A stretch of DNA of 64,000 nucleotides, from positions 62,001 to 126,000 of the forward strand of contig JAISUS010000029.1 of NCBI GenBank assembly GCA_031271965.1, in the 5' to 3' direction. This document shows positions 17,665 to 25,079 of this stretch, piece by piece. The DNA comes from Prevotella sp. Lineage in GTDB: Bacteria > Bacteroidota > Bacteroidia > Bacteroidales > Dysgonomonadaceae. The notes under the pieces were generated by a model. It searched no databases, was not told the origin of the DNA, and saw only the letters and a list, made by a program, of their open reading frames with translations. Each line of letters starts with the position of its first letter. Position 1 is the first letter of the stretch. Made by a program: the position numbers and the translations under genes.

Positions 17665-17829
17665 AAAAAAGAGGTTCTAAATTTGTTTATTTAACAAAAG
17701 AAATATCTAATTTAAAGTCAGATAGTTATGCGTCTTCCTTGTGTAAACCCCTTTTTTAACATGAGAACCTTTGATAAACAGCATGTTATGTGTTTAATTG
17801 ATCTTTAACTGAATTTTAACAATTATTCC

Positions 17830-17837
17830 CAAAGGTA
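17830..17837 (-). promoter_or_regulatory. Possible -7 box for dnaA
   Basis: The minus strand reads TACCTTTG, an exact TAnnTTTG match. No good -33 element was found, and the leader to dnaA would be about 250 bases long. Confidence 0.4.
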
Positions 17838-17903
17838 TTGATGTTACACTTTTATGGAAAATGAATGTTTTTTTGTTATTTAGAATTGTTATAAATAATA
17901 AGA

Positions 17904-18791
17904 TCAAAAAACTTTAACATTTATATAGCGCGATGGGTTCTCCCGTATATCTTTAAGTAATAAGGATGCATTGTTAATAGTGCTGTTAATGCTATCATAT
18001 AGATTACGGTCGTTAAGTAATAATCCCAACGAGCTATCTTTCGACGAAATCTTAGTAGATAGTTGTTGTATATTTTTCATAGTTGAATCTACTGCCCTAT
18101 AAGTGGATGCGATGTCCATTTGGTTTAACTGCTTTGTCAGGCCGGTCAGATCATTAGACATTGAGCTTAGGTTTCCTGTAACAACAGGTATGTCCTTGTT
18201 AAGGCTATTCATCATAATGTTAAGTTGCTTTGTCGATTTTGCTAAATCAGTTGTTATCTGGTTTACGTCAGATAAAGATTGTGACAAAACCGGGCTGTTG
18301 ACAAGGGTGTTGATCCCTGTCAATATAGAATCTATTTTAGGTAACAAACCTTGTATTTGGGGAACCATCTTATCAGCAGCATCGAGCATACCTTTTTTAC
18401 GATTGCCGACAATAGTGTCTGAGTTAGATATATATTCGGTTGTATAAGGATTTGTTTCCATTATTATTGTTGCAGAACCCAACATAGAAACATCAAGATA
18501 CATTTTACTTCCTTTTGGGATGTTGAGTCCTTTATCCATATTGAGGTAAGTAACTATTCGGTTCGGATTATTAGGGTCCATTTTCATAGAAGATACCAGT
18601 CCAACCTGAAATCCGTTTATCGTTACAGGAGTTGCCTGCGTCAGACCCTCGACATTGTCGAATACAACTATGTATGTATTCGAAGACCTGAATATATTAA
18701 AACCTTTCAGGAAACTAATTCCATAATACAATAAGAACATTGCTATAACAAAAGCAATGCCTATCTTAACTTCTTTGGATACTTTACTCAT
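17904..18791 (-). CDS. MlaD/MCE-family lipid-transport protein
   Basis: The 295-residue protein has one N-terminal transmembrane helix (about 10-28, FVIAMFLLYYGISFLKGF) followed by a single MCE domain (about 35-120) with the typical VEGLTQATPVTINGFQVGLV start. The rest is helical with repeated Leu/Ile spacing, as in proteins that form periplasmic hexameric tunnels for phospholipid transport. The permease and ATPase partners (MlaE/MlaF) are not in the window. It lies downstream of the amidase, on the same strand and close enough to share a transcript. The substrate is not predictable. Confidence 0.9.
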   Translation of the reverse strand: MSKVSKEVKIGIAFVIAMFLLYYGISFLKGFNIFRSSNTYIVVFDNVEGLTQATPVTINGFQVGLVSSMKMDPNNPNRIVTYLNMDKGLNIPKGSKMYLDVSMLGSATIIMETNPYTTEYISNSDTIVGNRKKGMLDAADKMVPQIQGLLPKIDSILTGINTLVNSPVLSQSLSDVNQITTDLAKSTKQLNIMMNSLNKDIPVVTGNLSSMSNDLTGLTKQLNQMDIASTYRAVDSTMKNIQQLSTKISSKDSSLGLLLNDRNLYDSINSTINNASLLLKDIRENPSRYINVKVF

Positions 18792-18832
18792 AATTCTATA
18801 TTGTATTTTATTCTAATCTAATCTGTGCAATT

Positions 18833-19969
18833 TTATTTTACTCGCTTGCCATCTTTAAACTTTACGATAAAAGCATCTTTGAATTTAGTGTTTACCTGAT
18901 GCTGAATATCCATAATTTCTTTTAAGCTTGTAGTAGATCCGTAGGTATACTTATATCCGCCCTCATCTTTATAAAATGTGACAGGGGATAGTCCTCTGAA
19001 ACTTGGAGAATTGTCCGGTAGTTTCTTCCTCGAAATCAAAAATTGAACTCTGTATTCGATTTTTCCTGTTAAATCTGCTTTCTTTGATTCTTGCGTAATG
19101 TTGCTAACCGGTTCTTTGGTATTAATGTTTTCAACAGCAGCAGAGTCTTTTGTGTCGAAGGAAAAATCATCCTCTTTGTCTGCTACTACAAACTTCCCTT
19201 GTTTTTTATCAAATTCCCGTTTATATTTTTTAAATCCGGAATATATTGCAGAAGCCATAGTCTGTTGCCCACTCTTTGTAGACAGAAAGCTAGCCTCACT
19301 TTGATTGTTTATGAAACCAAGTTCTATCAAAATACTAGGCATACTAGTCTTTCTTAAGACCAAAAAGCCCGCTTGACGAACGCCTCTGTCCGGGCGCTTG
19401 GCTACAGTTTTAAAATCATTTTGAATGAGATTTGCTAATTGTAAGCTCTGCTCCATGAATGTATTAGTCATAAATTCGAAGATGATATATGACTCAGGTG
19501 ATCTGGGATCGAATCCCTCGTACTTTGTAGTATAATCATCTTCCAGTAAGATAACAGAGTTTTCACGTTTAGCTACCTCTAGATTTTCTTCACTTCGGGC
19601 AAGTCCCAGAATGTAGGTGTCTGCTCCTGAAGCGTTTGTTGTTTTGGCACTGGTGGAATTTGTGTGAATAGAAATGAACAGATTCGCCTTTGCCTTATTT
19701 GCTATTTCGGCTCTTGTGTCTAAGGCTATGAATACATCCGTTTTTCTGGTATATACAACTTTGACATCTTTATAATTTCTTTCGATTAGTTGACCTAAAG
19801 CCAAAGCAACACCTAGATTTATTTCTTTTTCTTTATATATTCCTCTTACGGCACCGCCATCTTTTCCTCCATGGCCCGCATCAATAACGACAACAAACTT
19901 AGAGCCTGAAGCATTTAATATGCTACAGAAAACGAATAAACAAAAAGTAAGACCTAGAATTTTTCTCAT
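18833..19969 (-). CDS. N-acetylmuramoyl-L-alanine amidase (Amidase_3)
   Basis: This zinc amidase cleaves the peptide stem from peptidoglycan during cell separation. It has a signal peptide (about 1-22), then an Amidase_3 domain with IDAGHGGKDGGAV (zinc His), the glutamate in GIYKEKEIN, the second zinc His in FISIHTNS, and the catalytic Glu in ILIELGFINN. The C-terminal part (about 260-378) is a charged linker and a small SPOR-like region. The usual length for Bacteroidota AmiC-type proteins is similar. It sits between the dehydrogenase gene and the MCE gene, with short gaps. Confidence 0.93.
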   Translation of the reverse strand: MRKILGLTFCLFVFCSILNASGSKFVVVIDAGHGGKDGGAVRGIYKEKEINLGVALALGQLIERNYKDVKVVYTRKTDVFIALDTRAEIANKAKANLFISIHTNSTSAKTTNASGADTYILGLARSEENLEVAKRENSVILLEDDYTTKYEGFDPRSPESYIIFEFMTNTFMEQSLQLANLIQNDFKTVAKRPDRGVRQAGFLVLRKTSMPSILIELGFINNQSEASFLSTKSGQQTMASAIYSGFKKYKREFDKKQGKFVVADKEDDFSFDTKDSAAVENINTKEPVSNITQESKKADLTGKIEYRVQFLISRKKLPDNSPSFRGLSPVTFYKDEGGYKYTYGSTTSLKEIMDIQHQVNTKFKDAFIVKFKDGKRVK

Positions 19970-19995
19970 ATCTTTAGAGTCCCATTCTAATTAAA

Positions 19996-21003
19996 TTATG
20001 CCTTATATATAACTTCGTTTTTAAGATCTTTGTTTTCAAAGAAGCTTTGGATGTTTTGCATTGTAGTTTGTGCAATATTTCCCATAGCTTCTTGCGTAAA
20101 GAATGCTTGGTGAGACGTTACTATTACGTTGTTGAAAGATAAAAGACGAGCCAATACATCGTCAGTCATTACTCTATCTGAATGGTCTTCGTAAAAATAC
20201 GCCCCTTCTTCTTCATATACATCGAGTCCGGCATAGCCTACCTTTCCACTTATTAAACCGTCTATCAGATGCTTTGTGTGTATCAATTTCCCTCTACCGG
20301 TATTGATTATCATCACGCCATCTTTCATCTTCGATATTGATTGATCACTAATCAGGTACTCTGTCTCTTTAGTCAACGGACAATGTAGTGTGATTATATC
20401 TGAATTGGCATATAATTCATTCAGGCTTACGTATTTTATATCGTTAGCTCCGGCAAAAGCTGTGTCTGGATAAAGGTCGTAGGCAAGTACATTCATCCCC
20501 AGTCCTTTGAATAGTCCGATGGCTGTCTTACCTATTTTTCCGGTACCTATCACCCCTACTGTTTTACCATACATGTCGAATCCTTGGAATCCTACGAGTG
20601 AAAAGTTACTATCGCGTGTTCGAAGAAACGCTCTGTGGACTTTTCTGTTAAGGCACAGCATCAAAGTCAATGTGTGTTCGGCGATAGCATGAGGTGAATA
20701 ATCCGGTACGCGGACCACTTTAATTCCTTTTTTTGTTGCAGCCGCTATGTCTACATTGTTGAATCCGGCACATCTTAACGCTATCAGCTTTATTCCATAA
20801 GAATGTAGTTTGTCTATTACGGCTGAATCAACCACGGCGTTAACAAAAATACAAACGGCATCAGCTCCACTAGCCAAAAGCACATTGTTTATATCAAGAT
20901 GTTCTTTATGATAAACCAATTCGAATCCGAAGTCCTTATTGACTCTATCAAATGTAGCCCTGTCATAAGGCTTTGCATCGAAAACAGCTATTCTATATGA
21001 CAT
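19996..21003 (-). CDS. ldhA: D-lactate dehydrogenase family 2-hydroxyacid dehydrogenase
   Basis: The 335-residue protein is an NAD-dependent D-2-hydroxyacid dehydrogenase, most similar in layout to fermentative D-lactate dehydrogenase. The Rossmann motif GVIGTGKIGKTAIGLFKG is near 150-167, the arginine signature is in INTGRGKLIHT, and the catalytic histidine is in VTSHQAFFTQEAM. It would reduce pyruvate to D-lactate in the cytoplasm. A good TTG-N20-TACTTTTG promoter precedes it on the minus strand. Other 2-hydroxyacid substrates cannot be excluded. Confidence 0.88.
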   Translation of the reverse strand: MSYRIAVFDAKPYDRATFDRVNKDFGFELVYHKEHLDINNVLLASGADAVCIFVNAVVDSAVIDKLHSYGIKLIALRCAGFNNVDIAAATKKGIKVVRVPDYSPHAIAEHTLTLMLCLNRKVHRAFLRTRDSNFSLVGFQGFDMYGKTVGVIGTGKIGKTAIGLFKGLGMNVLAYDLYPDTAFAGANDIKYVSLNELYANSDIITLHCPLTKETEYLISDQSISKMKDGVMIINTGRGKLIHTKHLIDGLISGKVGYAGLDVYEEEGAYFYEDHSDRVMTDDVLARLLSFNNVIVTSHQAFFTQEAMGNIAQTTMQNIQSFFENKDLKNEVIYKA

Positions 21004-21038
21004 ATTATCAATCTATAAAATTATTGAATACTCGTATA

Positions 21039-21069
21039 CAAAAGTAAATAAAATAACTTTTATCCTCAA
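21039..21069 (-). promoter_or_regulatory. Promoter for the dehydrogenase-amidase-MCE genes
   Basis: On the minus strand the -7 box TACTTTTG (21039-21046) is preceded by TTG (21067-21069) at a spacing of 20 bases, the Bacteroidota pattern. Confidence 0.7.
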
Positions 21070-21100
21070 AAGTATACTTCTTAACTTTCTATAAACTAAT

Positions 21101-21123
21101 AAAGGGAGCTAAAAGCCCCCTTT
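21101..21123 (-). terminator. Terminator after rny
   Basis: Arms AAAGGGAGCT and AGCCCCCTTT pair with one A-C mismatch around an AAA loop just downstream of the rny stop. Confidence 0.65.
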
Positions 21124-21139
21124 ATTGTTATGCAGATTA

Positions 21140-22678
21140 TTATTTGGCGTAGCTTACGGCTCTGGTTTCCCGGATCACTGTGATCTTTACCTGGCCGGGA
21201 TAAGTCATTTCATCCTGAATTTTCTTGGCAATGTCAGTAGATAATTTTTCAGTTTCCACATCATCGATTTTATCGGCGCCAACAATCACGCGGAGTTCAC
21301 GCCCGGCTTGAATAGCATATGTTTTTAAAACCCCCGGATACGATAAAGCGAGTTGTTCCAAATCGTTCAGGCGTTTGATATATGCCTCTACTATTTCGCG
21401 GCGAGCGCCAGGACGGGCTCCGGAAATGGCATCGCATACCTGTACGATAGGAGCCAGAAGGCTGGTCATTTCCACTTCATCATGGTGAGCGCCTATAGCA
21501 TTGCATATATCCGGCTTTTCTTTATATTTTTCGGCCAGTTTCATTCCTAATAGGGCATGAGGCAATTCCGGTTCATCATCAGGCACTTTGCCTATATCGT
21601 GTAATAATCCCGCTCTTTTTGCTTTTTTTACATTCAGCCCTAATTCTGATGCCATAATAGCACAAAGATTTGCTGTCTCTCGAGCGTGTTGTAGTAGGTT
21701 CTGTCCATAAGACGAACGGTATTTCATCTTTCCTACCAAACGGATCAGTTCGGGATGCAGTCCGTGGATACCAAGATCGATAGTTGTTCTTTTACCGGTT
21801 TCGATAATTTCTTCTTCTATCTGTTTTTTTACTTTTGTAACTACTTCTTCTATGCGGGCAGGATGTATGCGTCCGTCAGCTACCAATTGATGGAGAGCGA
21901 GGCGCGCTATTTCACGTCTTACCGGATCGAATCCTGAAAGAACTATTGCTTCAGGGGTATCATCTACGACAATTTCAATACCGGTGGCCGCCTCAAGTGC
22001 ACGTATGTTGCGTCCTTCACGACCAATAATGCGTCCTTTTATTTCGTCAGACTCAATATGGAATACTGTAATCGCATTCTCAATGGCTGTTTCGGTGGCT
22101 ACACGTTGGATGGATTGGATGACAATCTTTTTAGCTTCTTTATTGGCGGTCATCTTAGCCTCTTCCATGATGTCATTGATGTAAGACTGGGCATGAGATT
22201 GAGCTTCGTCTTTGAGCGCTTCTACCAGTTTTTCTTTTACATCTTCGGCTGATAATCCGGATAGAGCTTCCAAATGCTCAACTTCTTGCTTATGCAGTTT
22301 GTCCAGGTCTTGTTTTTTCTTCTCTATGACTTCTAATTGAGCATCCAGATTGGCTTTGATGGTATCAACTTCATTCCTTTTGCGTTGAAGTTCTTCTTGT
22401 TTCTGATTCAATCCAAGTTCGCGTTGTTTCAGCTTGCTTTCTGCAGCTTGGAGTTTTGAATTGCGGCTGTTAGCCTGTTTTTCAAACTCAGATTTCATCT
22501 GTAAGGCTTGTTCCTTAACTTCCAGTAACTTATTCTTTTTGATCACTTCCGCCTCTTGTTCGGCTTCTTTGACCTGACGCTTAAATTTTGAACTCGACAA
22601 TGAATTCAAAACTCCCCACGTCACACCTCCTCCGGCGAAGAAGGCTATCACGATTAGTATAATGCTTAATATATCCAT
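21140..22678 (-). CDS. rny: Ribonuclease Y
   Basis: RNase Y is a membrane-anchored endoribonuclease that starts mRNA turnover. The start is placed at 22678, giving 512 residues beginning [10 protein letters not shown]. An upstream in-frame TTG at 22717 falls inside a hairpin stem and is unlikely. The protein has an N-terminal transmembrane helix, a long coiled coil (about 30-170), a KH domain with [15 protein letters not shown], and an HD hydrolase domain with [12 protein letters not shown]. It lies downstream of zapA. Confidence 0.95.
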   Translation of the reverse strand: MDILSIILIVIAFFAGGGVTWGVLNSLSSSKFKRQVKEAEQEAEVIKKNKLLEVKEQALQMKSEFEKQANSRNSKLQAAESKLKQRELGLNQKQEELQRKRNEVDTIKANLDAQLEVIEKKKQDLDKLHKQEVEHLEALSGLSAEDVKEKLVEALKDEAQSHAQSYINDIMEEAKMTANKEAKKIVIQSIQRVATETAIENAITVFHIESDEIKGRIIGREGRNIRALEAATGIEIVVDDTPEAIVLSGFDPVRREIARLALHQLVADGRIHPARIEEVVTKVKKQIEEEIIETGKRTTIDLGIHGLHPELIRLVGKMKYRSSYGQNLLQHARETANLCAIMASELGLNVKKAKRAGLLHDIGKVPDDEPELPHALLGMKLAEKYKEKPDICNAIGAHHDEVEMTSLLAPIVQVCDAISGARPGARREIVEAYIKRLNDLEQLALSYPGVLKTYAIQAGRELRVIVGADKIDDVETEKLSTDIAKKIQDEMTYPGQVKITVIRETRAVSYAK

Positions 22679-22716
22679 AATTATATTTCTATGTAATTTT
22701 AATTTGTTAATAAACA

Positions 22717-22762
22717 AAGCACTAACTAAAGATGATTTTAGTCATCTTGTAATTAGCGCTTT
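22717..22762 (-). terminator. Long imperfect hairpin between zapA and rny
   Basis: The arms 22717-22734 and 22742-22762 form a stem of about 20 bp with a few mismatches around a TTTTAG-type loop, and on the minus strand run into TTTGTTTATT. It can terminate or attenuate the zapA transcript before rny. Confidence 0.65.
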
Positions 22763-22789
22763 AGATCCTTTATGTTTATAATAATTATT

Positions 22790-23089
22790 TTACTTGCCTT
22801 TTAAATAACTGTCCAATTCTTCAGTTAACTTTTTTATTTTGACTTCAAACAAGTTTGTTCTTGCCTGATATTCTACCTTTTCCGCTACTGCCTGTATTGC
22901 AGTCATTGCCATGTAATCAGCGTTTTGTAACGAATGAGAAGAATCTCCTGTAAAATAATTTTTATATTGTCCTAATTTATAATCTATTTCATCTGCAGCT
23001 TTCCGATACATCTCTTCATCCTTTCTCTCGATTCGTAGGGGGTATCGTGTGTCGGCTACTCGTAGATTAATAATTAAATGATCATCCAT
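22790..23089 (-). CDS. zapA: Cell division protein ZapA
   Basis: ZapA promotes FtsZ bundling at the Z-ring. The 99-residue protein has the family start LIINLRVADTRYPLRIERKDEEMYRKAA followed by a helical C-terminal half that forms the coiled-coil tetramer. Length and order match the Pfam ZapA pattern. It is 14 bases downstream of a small coiled-coil gene, a pairing that recurs in Bacteroidota. Confidence 0.9.
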   Translation of the reverse strand: MDDHLIINLRVADTRYPLRIERKDEEMYRKAADEIDYKLGQYKNYFTGDSSHSLQNADYMAMTAIQAVAEKVEYQARTNLFEVKIKKLTEELDSYLKGK

Positions 23090-23103
23090 AACTTATTCAT
23101 TTT

Positions 23104-23400
23104 TCAGCCTTTCAGCATGGTGATACATTTATCTACATCTCGCACTAATTTCGACAATCGTTTCTTTGCCTGCTCTTTTTCTTCTGAACTTCCAGATGTA
23201 AGCGACCTTGCAAATTTCACATTGTCATATTTTATTTTTAGTTCCTCTATCTGTGATGTTAAACTTTCTACTTCTACTTTTTTTTGGCTTAACTGTTTCT
23301 TTAACAGCGAATTCTCGTCTTTAAGCGTGTCGCAGAGGTAAATTAATTGCCTCATTCTTAACTCAAAATCGGCCAAAAGTTTTTCATCATTTTCAGTCAT
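23104..23400 (-). CDS. Small coiled-coil protein, partner of ZapA
   Basis: The 98-residue protein starts MTENDEKLLADFE; an ATG at 23398-23400 is preferred because the upstream alternative at 23421 lies in the promoter -7 box. It is predicted to be mostly one long coiled coil (about 8-60, with ENSLLKKQLSQKKVEVESL) and a short basic C-terminal helix. It has the size and build of ZapB-like division factors but no recognisable sequence signature beyond that. Its place directly before zapA suggests a role at the division site; this is inference. Confidence 0.75.
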   Translation of the reverse strand: MTENDEKLLADFELRMRQLIYLCDTLKDENSLLKKQLSQKKVEVESLTSQIEELKIKYDNVKFARSLTSGSSEEKEQAKKRLSKLVRDVDKCITMLKG

Positions 23401-23420
23401 AAAGCAGCCAAAATGCAACA

Positions 23421-23450
23421 CAAAAATAGATAATACCTGCGAATTAACAA
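23421..23450 (-). promoter_or_regulatory. Promoter of the coiled-coil/zapA operon
   Basis: The minus strand shows TTG (23448-23450), 19 bases, then TATTTTTG (23421-23428). Transcription would start about 15 bases before the ATG at 23400. Confidence 0.7.
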
Positions 23451-23490
23451 AATTATTATCTTTCTAATTTCCTTAAAAACAAACAAAAAC

Positions 23491-23529
23491 AAAAAGGGAT
23501 GCTTATTTATATGATAAGTATCCCTTTTT
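23491..23529 (-). terminator. Terminator after the winged-helix gene
   Basis: A 16-bp stem (AAAAAGGGATGCTTAT against ATAAGTATCCCTTTTT, one wobble) with a 7-base loop is followed on the minus strand by T-rich sequence. Confidence 0.85.
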
Positions 23530-23551
23530 AGTAATTTTTTACTGATGTTTC

Positions 23552-23749
23552 TTACAAGAGAACGACTTGCAGATCGTCTTTTAGCTCGTTGAAAGCTATT
23601 TTACCTTCTCTGGCCAACCAACCAAGAGCTGCATACATGTCTTTCTCTGTCAATTTACATGCCTTTTTTATTTCTTTCAGGGATTTGCTACCCTCAGCAT
23701 CAAGGAGTGTCCAGATGATGCCTGCGTTTGTGCCGATTTTTTCTTTCAT
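23552..23749 (-). CDS. Small winged-helix protein (DUF2582 type)
   Basis: The 65-residue protein is a single winged helix-turn-helix domain: IIWTLLDAEGSKSLKEIKKA forms the first helices and MYAALGWLAREGKIAFNE the recognition helix and wing. It matches the DUF2582 winged-helix family found widely in Bacteroidota and archaea, with no known target. It has its own promoter and terminator, so it is a single-gene unit. Confidence 0.85.
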   Translation of the reverse strand: MKEKIGTNAGIIWTLLDAEGSKSLKEIKKACKLTEKDMYAALGWLAREGKIAFNELKDDLQVVLL

Positions 23750-23795
23750 AATGGACGTTATTAAATAATTATATTCTTTTTGTGATCATCACTAA

Positions 23796-23826
23796 CAAAA
23801 ATACGTAAAATAGCCCACTCAACCAA
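23796..23826 (-). promoter_or_regulatory. Promoter of the winged-helix gene
   Basis: The minus strand carries TTG (23824-23826), 20 bases, then TATTTTTG (23796-23803). Confidence 0.6.
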
Positions 23827-23879
23827 TTCTTTATGACATATTTTAACATGACCGGAGATTTGTATCACAGCATTCGTTT

Positions 23880-23916
23880 TTGCATTTTACACAAATTCTT
23901 GTAGATTTGTGTAAAA
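23880..23916 (+). promoter_or_regulatory. Sigma-factor promoter inside a perfect 12-bp inverted repeat
   Basis: TTG (23880-23882), 19 bases, then TAGATTTG (23902-23909) forms a complete Bacteroidota promoter. The -7 box overlaps the right arm of a perfect inverted repeat, TTTTACACAAAT (23885-23896) and ATTTGTGTAAAA (23905-23916), with an 8-base spacer. The right arm ends at the base before the TTG start codon. It looks like an operator, and the transcript would have almost no leader. Confidence 0.75.
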
Positions 23917-24501
23917 TTGATTCCATTGCGTTTATTTAGTTCATATAAGAAAGTAGAGTATAACGATGAAGAGCTTTTATCCCTTTTTAAGAAGACGGGT
24001 GAGGCCGAATATTTTCAACGACTTTACGAGCGATACATCCCATTGGTATATGGGTTGTGTTTGAAATATCTCCAAAGCCCCGAAAGTTCGCAAGATGCTG
24101 TGATTGATATATTTGAAAATCTGTCGCAAAAAATACAAGGGTATGAGATCAAGATTTTTAAAAATTGGCTGTATAGTGTTGTCAAAAACCACTGTTTTCA
24201 TATATTAAAGGAAAATAAAAGAGAAATTATTGTAGATTTCGATTCTCAATTTATGGAATCCGACTCTGTTTTGGATCTATTAAGTGAGGATTTGGAAGAG
24301 GAGAAAGATAAGGCTTTGAGTCACTGTTTGAAGAAGCTTCCCGAGCCTCAACGGATATCTATAGAGAAGTTTTTCTATGAGGATAAATCGTATGCGGAGA
24401 TTGTAGATGAAACGGGGTTTCATCTGAAAAGTGTAAAGAGTTATATACAAAATGGAAAAAGGAATTTGAAAATCTGTATTGAGAAAAATTTAAAAGAATG
24501 A
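23917..24501 (+). CDS. ECF-type RNA polymerase sigma factor
   Basis: The 194-residue protein has a sigma-70 region 2 (about 20-95, with YERYIPLVYGLCLKYL and the IFKNWLYSVVKNHC motif) and region 4 (about 130-185, LPEPQRISIEKFFYEDKSYAEIV and a helix-turn-helix). The start codon is TTG: the frame has a stop at 23902-23904 and no ATG near the N-terminus; a second TTG at 23926 is possible. It overlaps the downstream membrane-protein gene by 4 bases (ATGA), the usual sigma/anti-sigma arrangement. The regulon is unknown. Confidence 0.88.
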   Translation: MIPLRLFSSYKKVEYNDEELLSLFKKTGEAEYFQRLYERYIPLVYGLCLKYLQSPESSQDAVIDIFENLSQKIQGYEIKIFKNWLYSVVKNHCFHILKENKREIIVDFDSQFMESDSVLDLLSEDLEEEKDKALSHCLKKLPEPQRISIEKFFYEDKSYAEIVDETGFHLKSVKSYIQNGKRNLKICIEKNLKE

Positions 24502-25022
24502 ATTTGCAAGATTACATAAAAGGAAACAGAAAAGGAGCTGATGCTCACCGGATCGAAAAAGATTCGATGAAAGATCCGTTTATGTATGACGCTATTGATG
24601 GATTTGATAGTGTTGAAGATAATCACATAGAGCGTATTAATAACATACATAGGCGTTTGGGCGTGAAAACCCAGGCAGCAAAAAAGAAGAGATATCATTA
24701 TCATTTGTGGCAAATTACTGCTGCGAGTGTTGCTGCTGTGTTAATATTTGCTGTGGGTGGATATTTCTACCAGTCGAATTATCAGGCAAGTCTGTATTCC
24801 GAGAATATAAGTGACCTGAGTAGTGAGGATTTTGTTAAGATTTATGTGCCTGAAGAGTATTATGCCGAGAATATCGTTGTAATAGCCAAGCATAACGCAG
24901 AGGCTGTGAAGATGGTTGATGTATTTAAATACAATGCCGTAGAAGGCAATGTCGGAGATACCGGCGCCGGGGATGTATCGTCTGGCTCAGATGAGGTATT
25001 GAATGTATATATACCTGAATAA
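24498..25022 (+). CDS. Single-pass membrane protein, probable sigma-factor partner
   Basis: The 174-residue protein has a cytoplasmic N-terminus with DYIKGNRKGADAHRIEKDSM, one transmembrane helix (about 72-92, ASVAAVLIFAVGGYFY) and an extracytoplasmic tail of about 80 residues. The N-terminal block resembles the start of Bacteroidota proteins encoded next to ECF sigma factors. The 4-base overlap with the sigma gene means translation is coupled. A role as anti-sigma factor or envelope sensor is inferred from position and topology, not from a recognised anti-sigma domain. Confidence 0.7.
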   Translation: MNLQDYIKGNRKGADAHRIEKDSMKDPFMYDAIDGFDSVEDNHIERINNIHRRLGVKTQAAKKKRYHYHLWQITAASVAAVLIFAVGGYFYQSNYQASLYSENISDLSSEDFVKIYVPEEYYAENIVVIAKHNAEAVKMVDVFKYNAVEGNVGDTGAGDVSSGSDEVLNVYIPE

Positions 25023-25044
25023 GTAGGGTTGTAATAATAAAATA

Positions 25045-25079
25045 AGAAAGAGGGGTATTAATGCCCCTCTTTCTGTTTT
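25045..25079. terminator. Bidirectional terminator between the sigma operon and copA
   Basis: AGAAAGAGGGG pairs with CCCCTCTTTCT around a short AT loop and continues into TTTT. It separates convergent genes. Confidence 0.8.

Larger units (their letters stand above)
17571..17903. other. Non-coding gap between the MCE gene and dnaA
   Basis: This AT-rich 333-base stretch precedes dnaA. It holds a tandem 12-base repeat at 17641-17664, a TAACATG...CATGTTA inverted repeat (17757-17763 and 17782-17788), and a -7-type box on the minus strand. No clear 9-base DnaA box (TTATCCACA type) was seen, so an origin is not claimed. Confidence 0.6.

Noticed and set aside
17571-17903. oriC next to dnaA
   Set aside because: No 9-base DnaA boxes and no dnaN/recF neighbour; weak TGTGTAAA-like matches are too poor to count.
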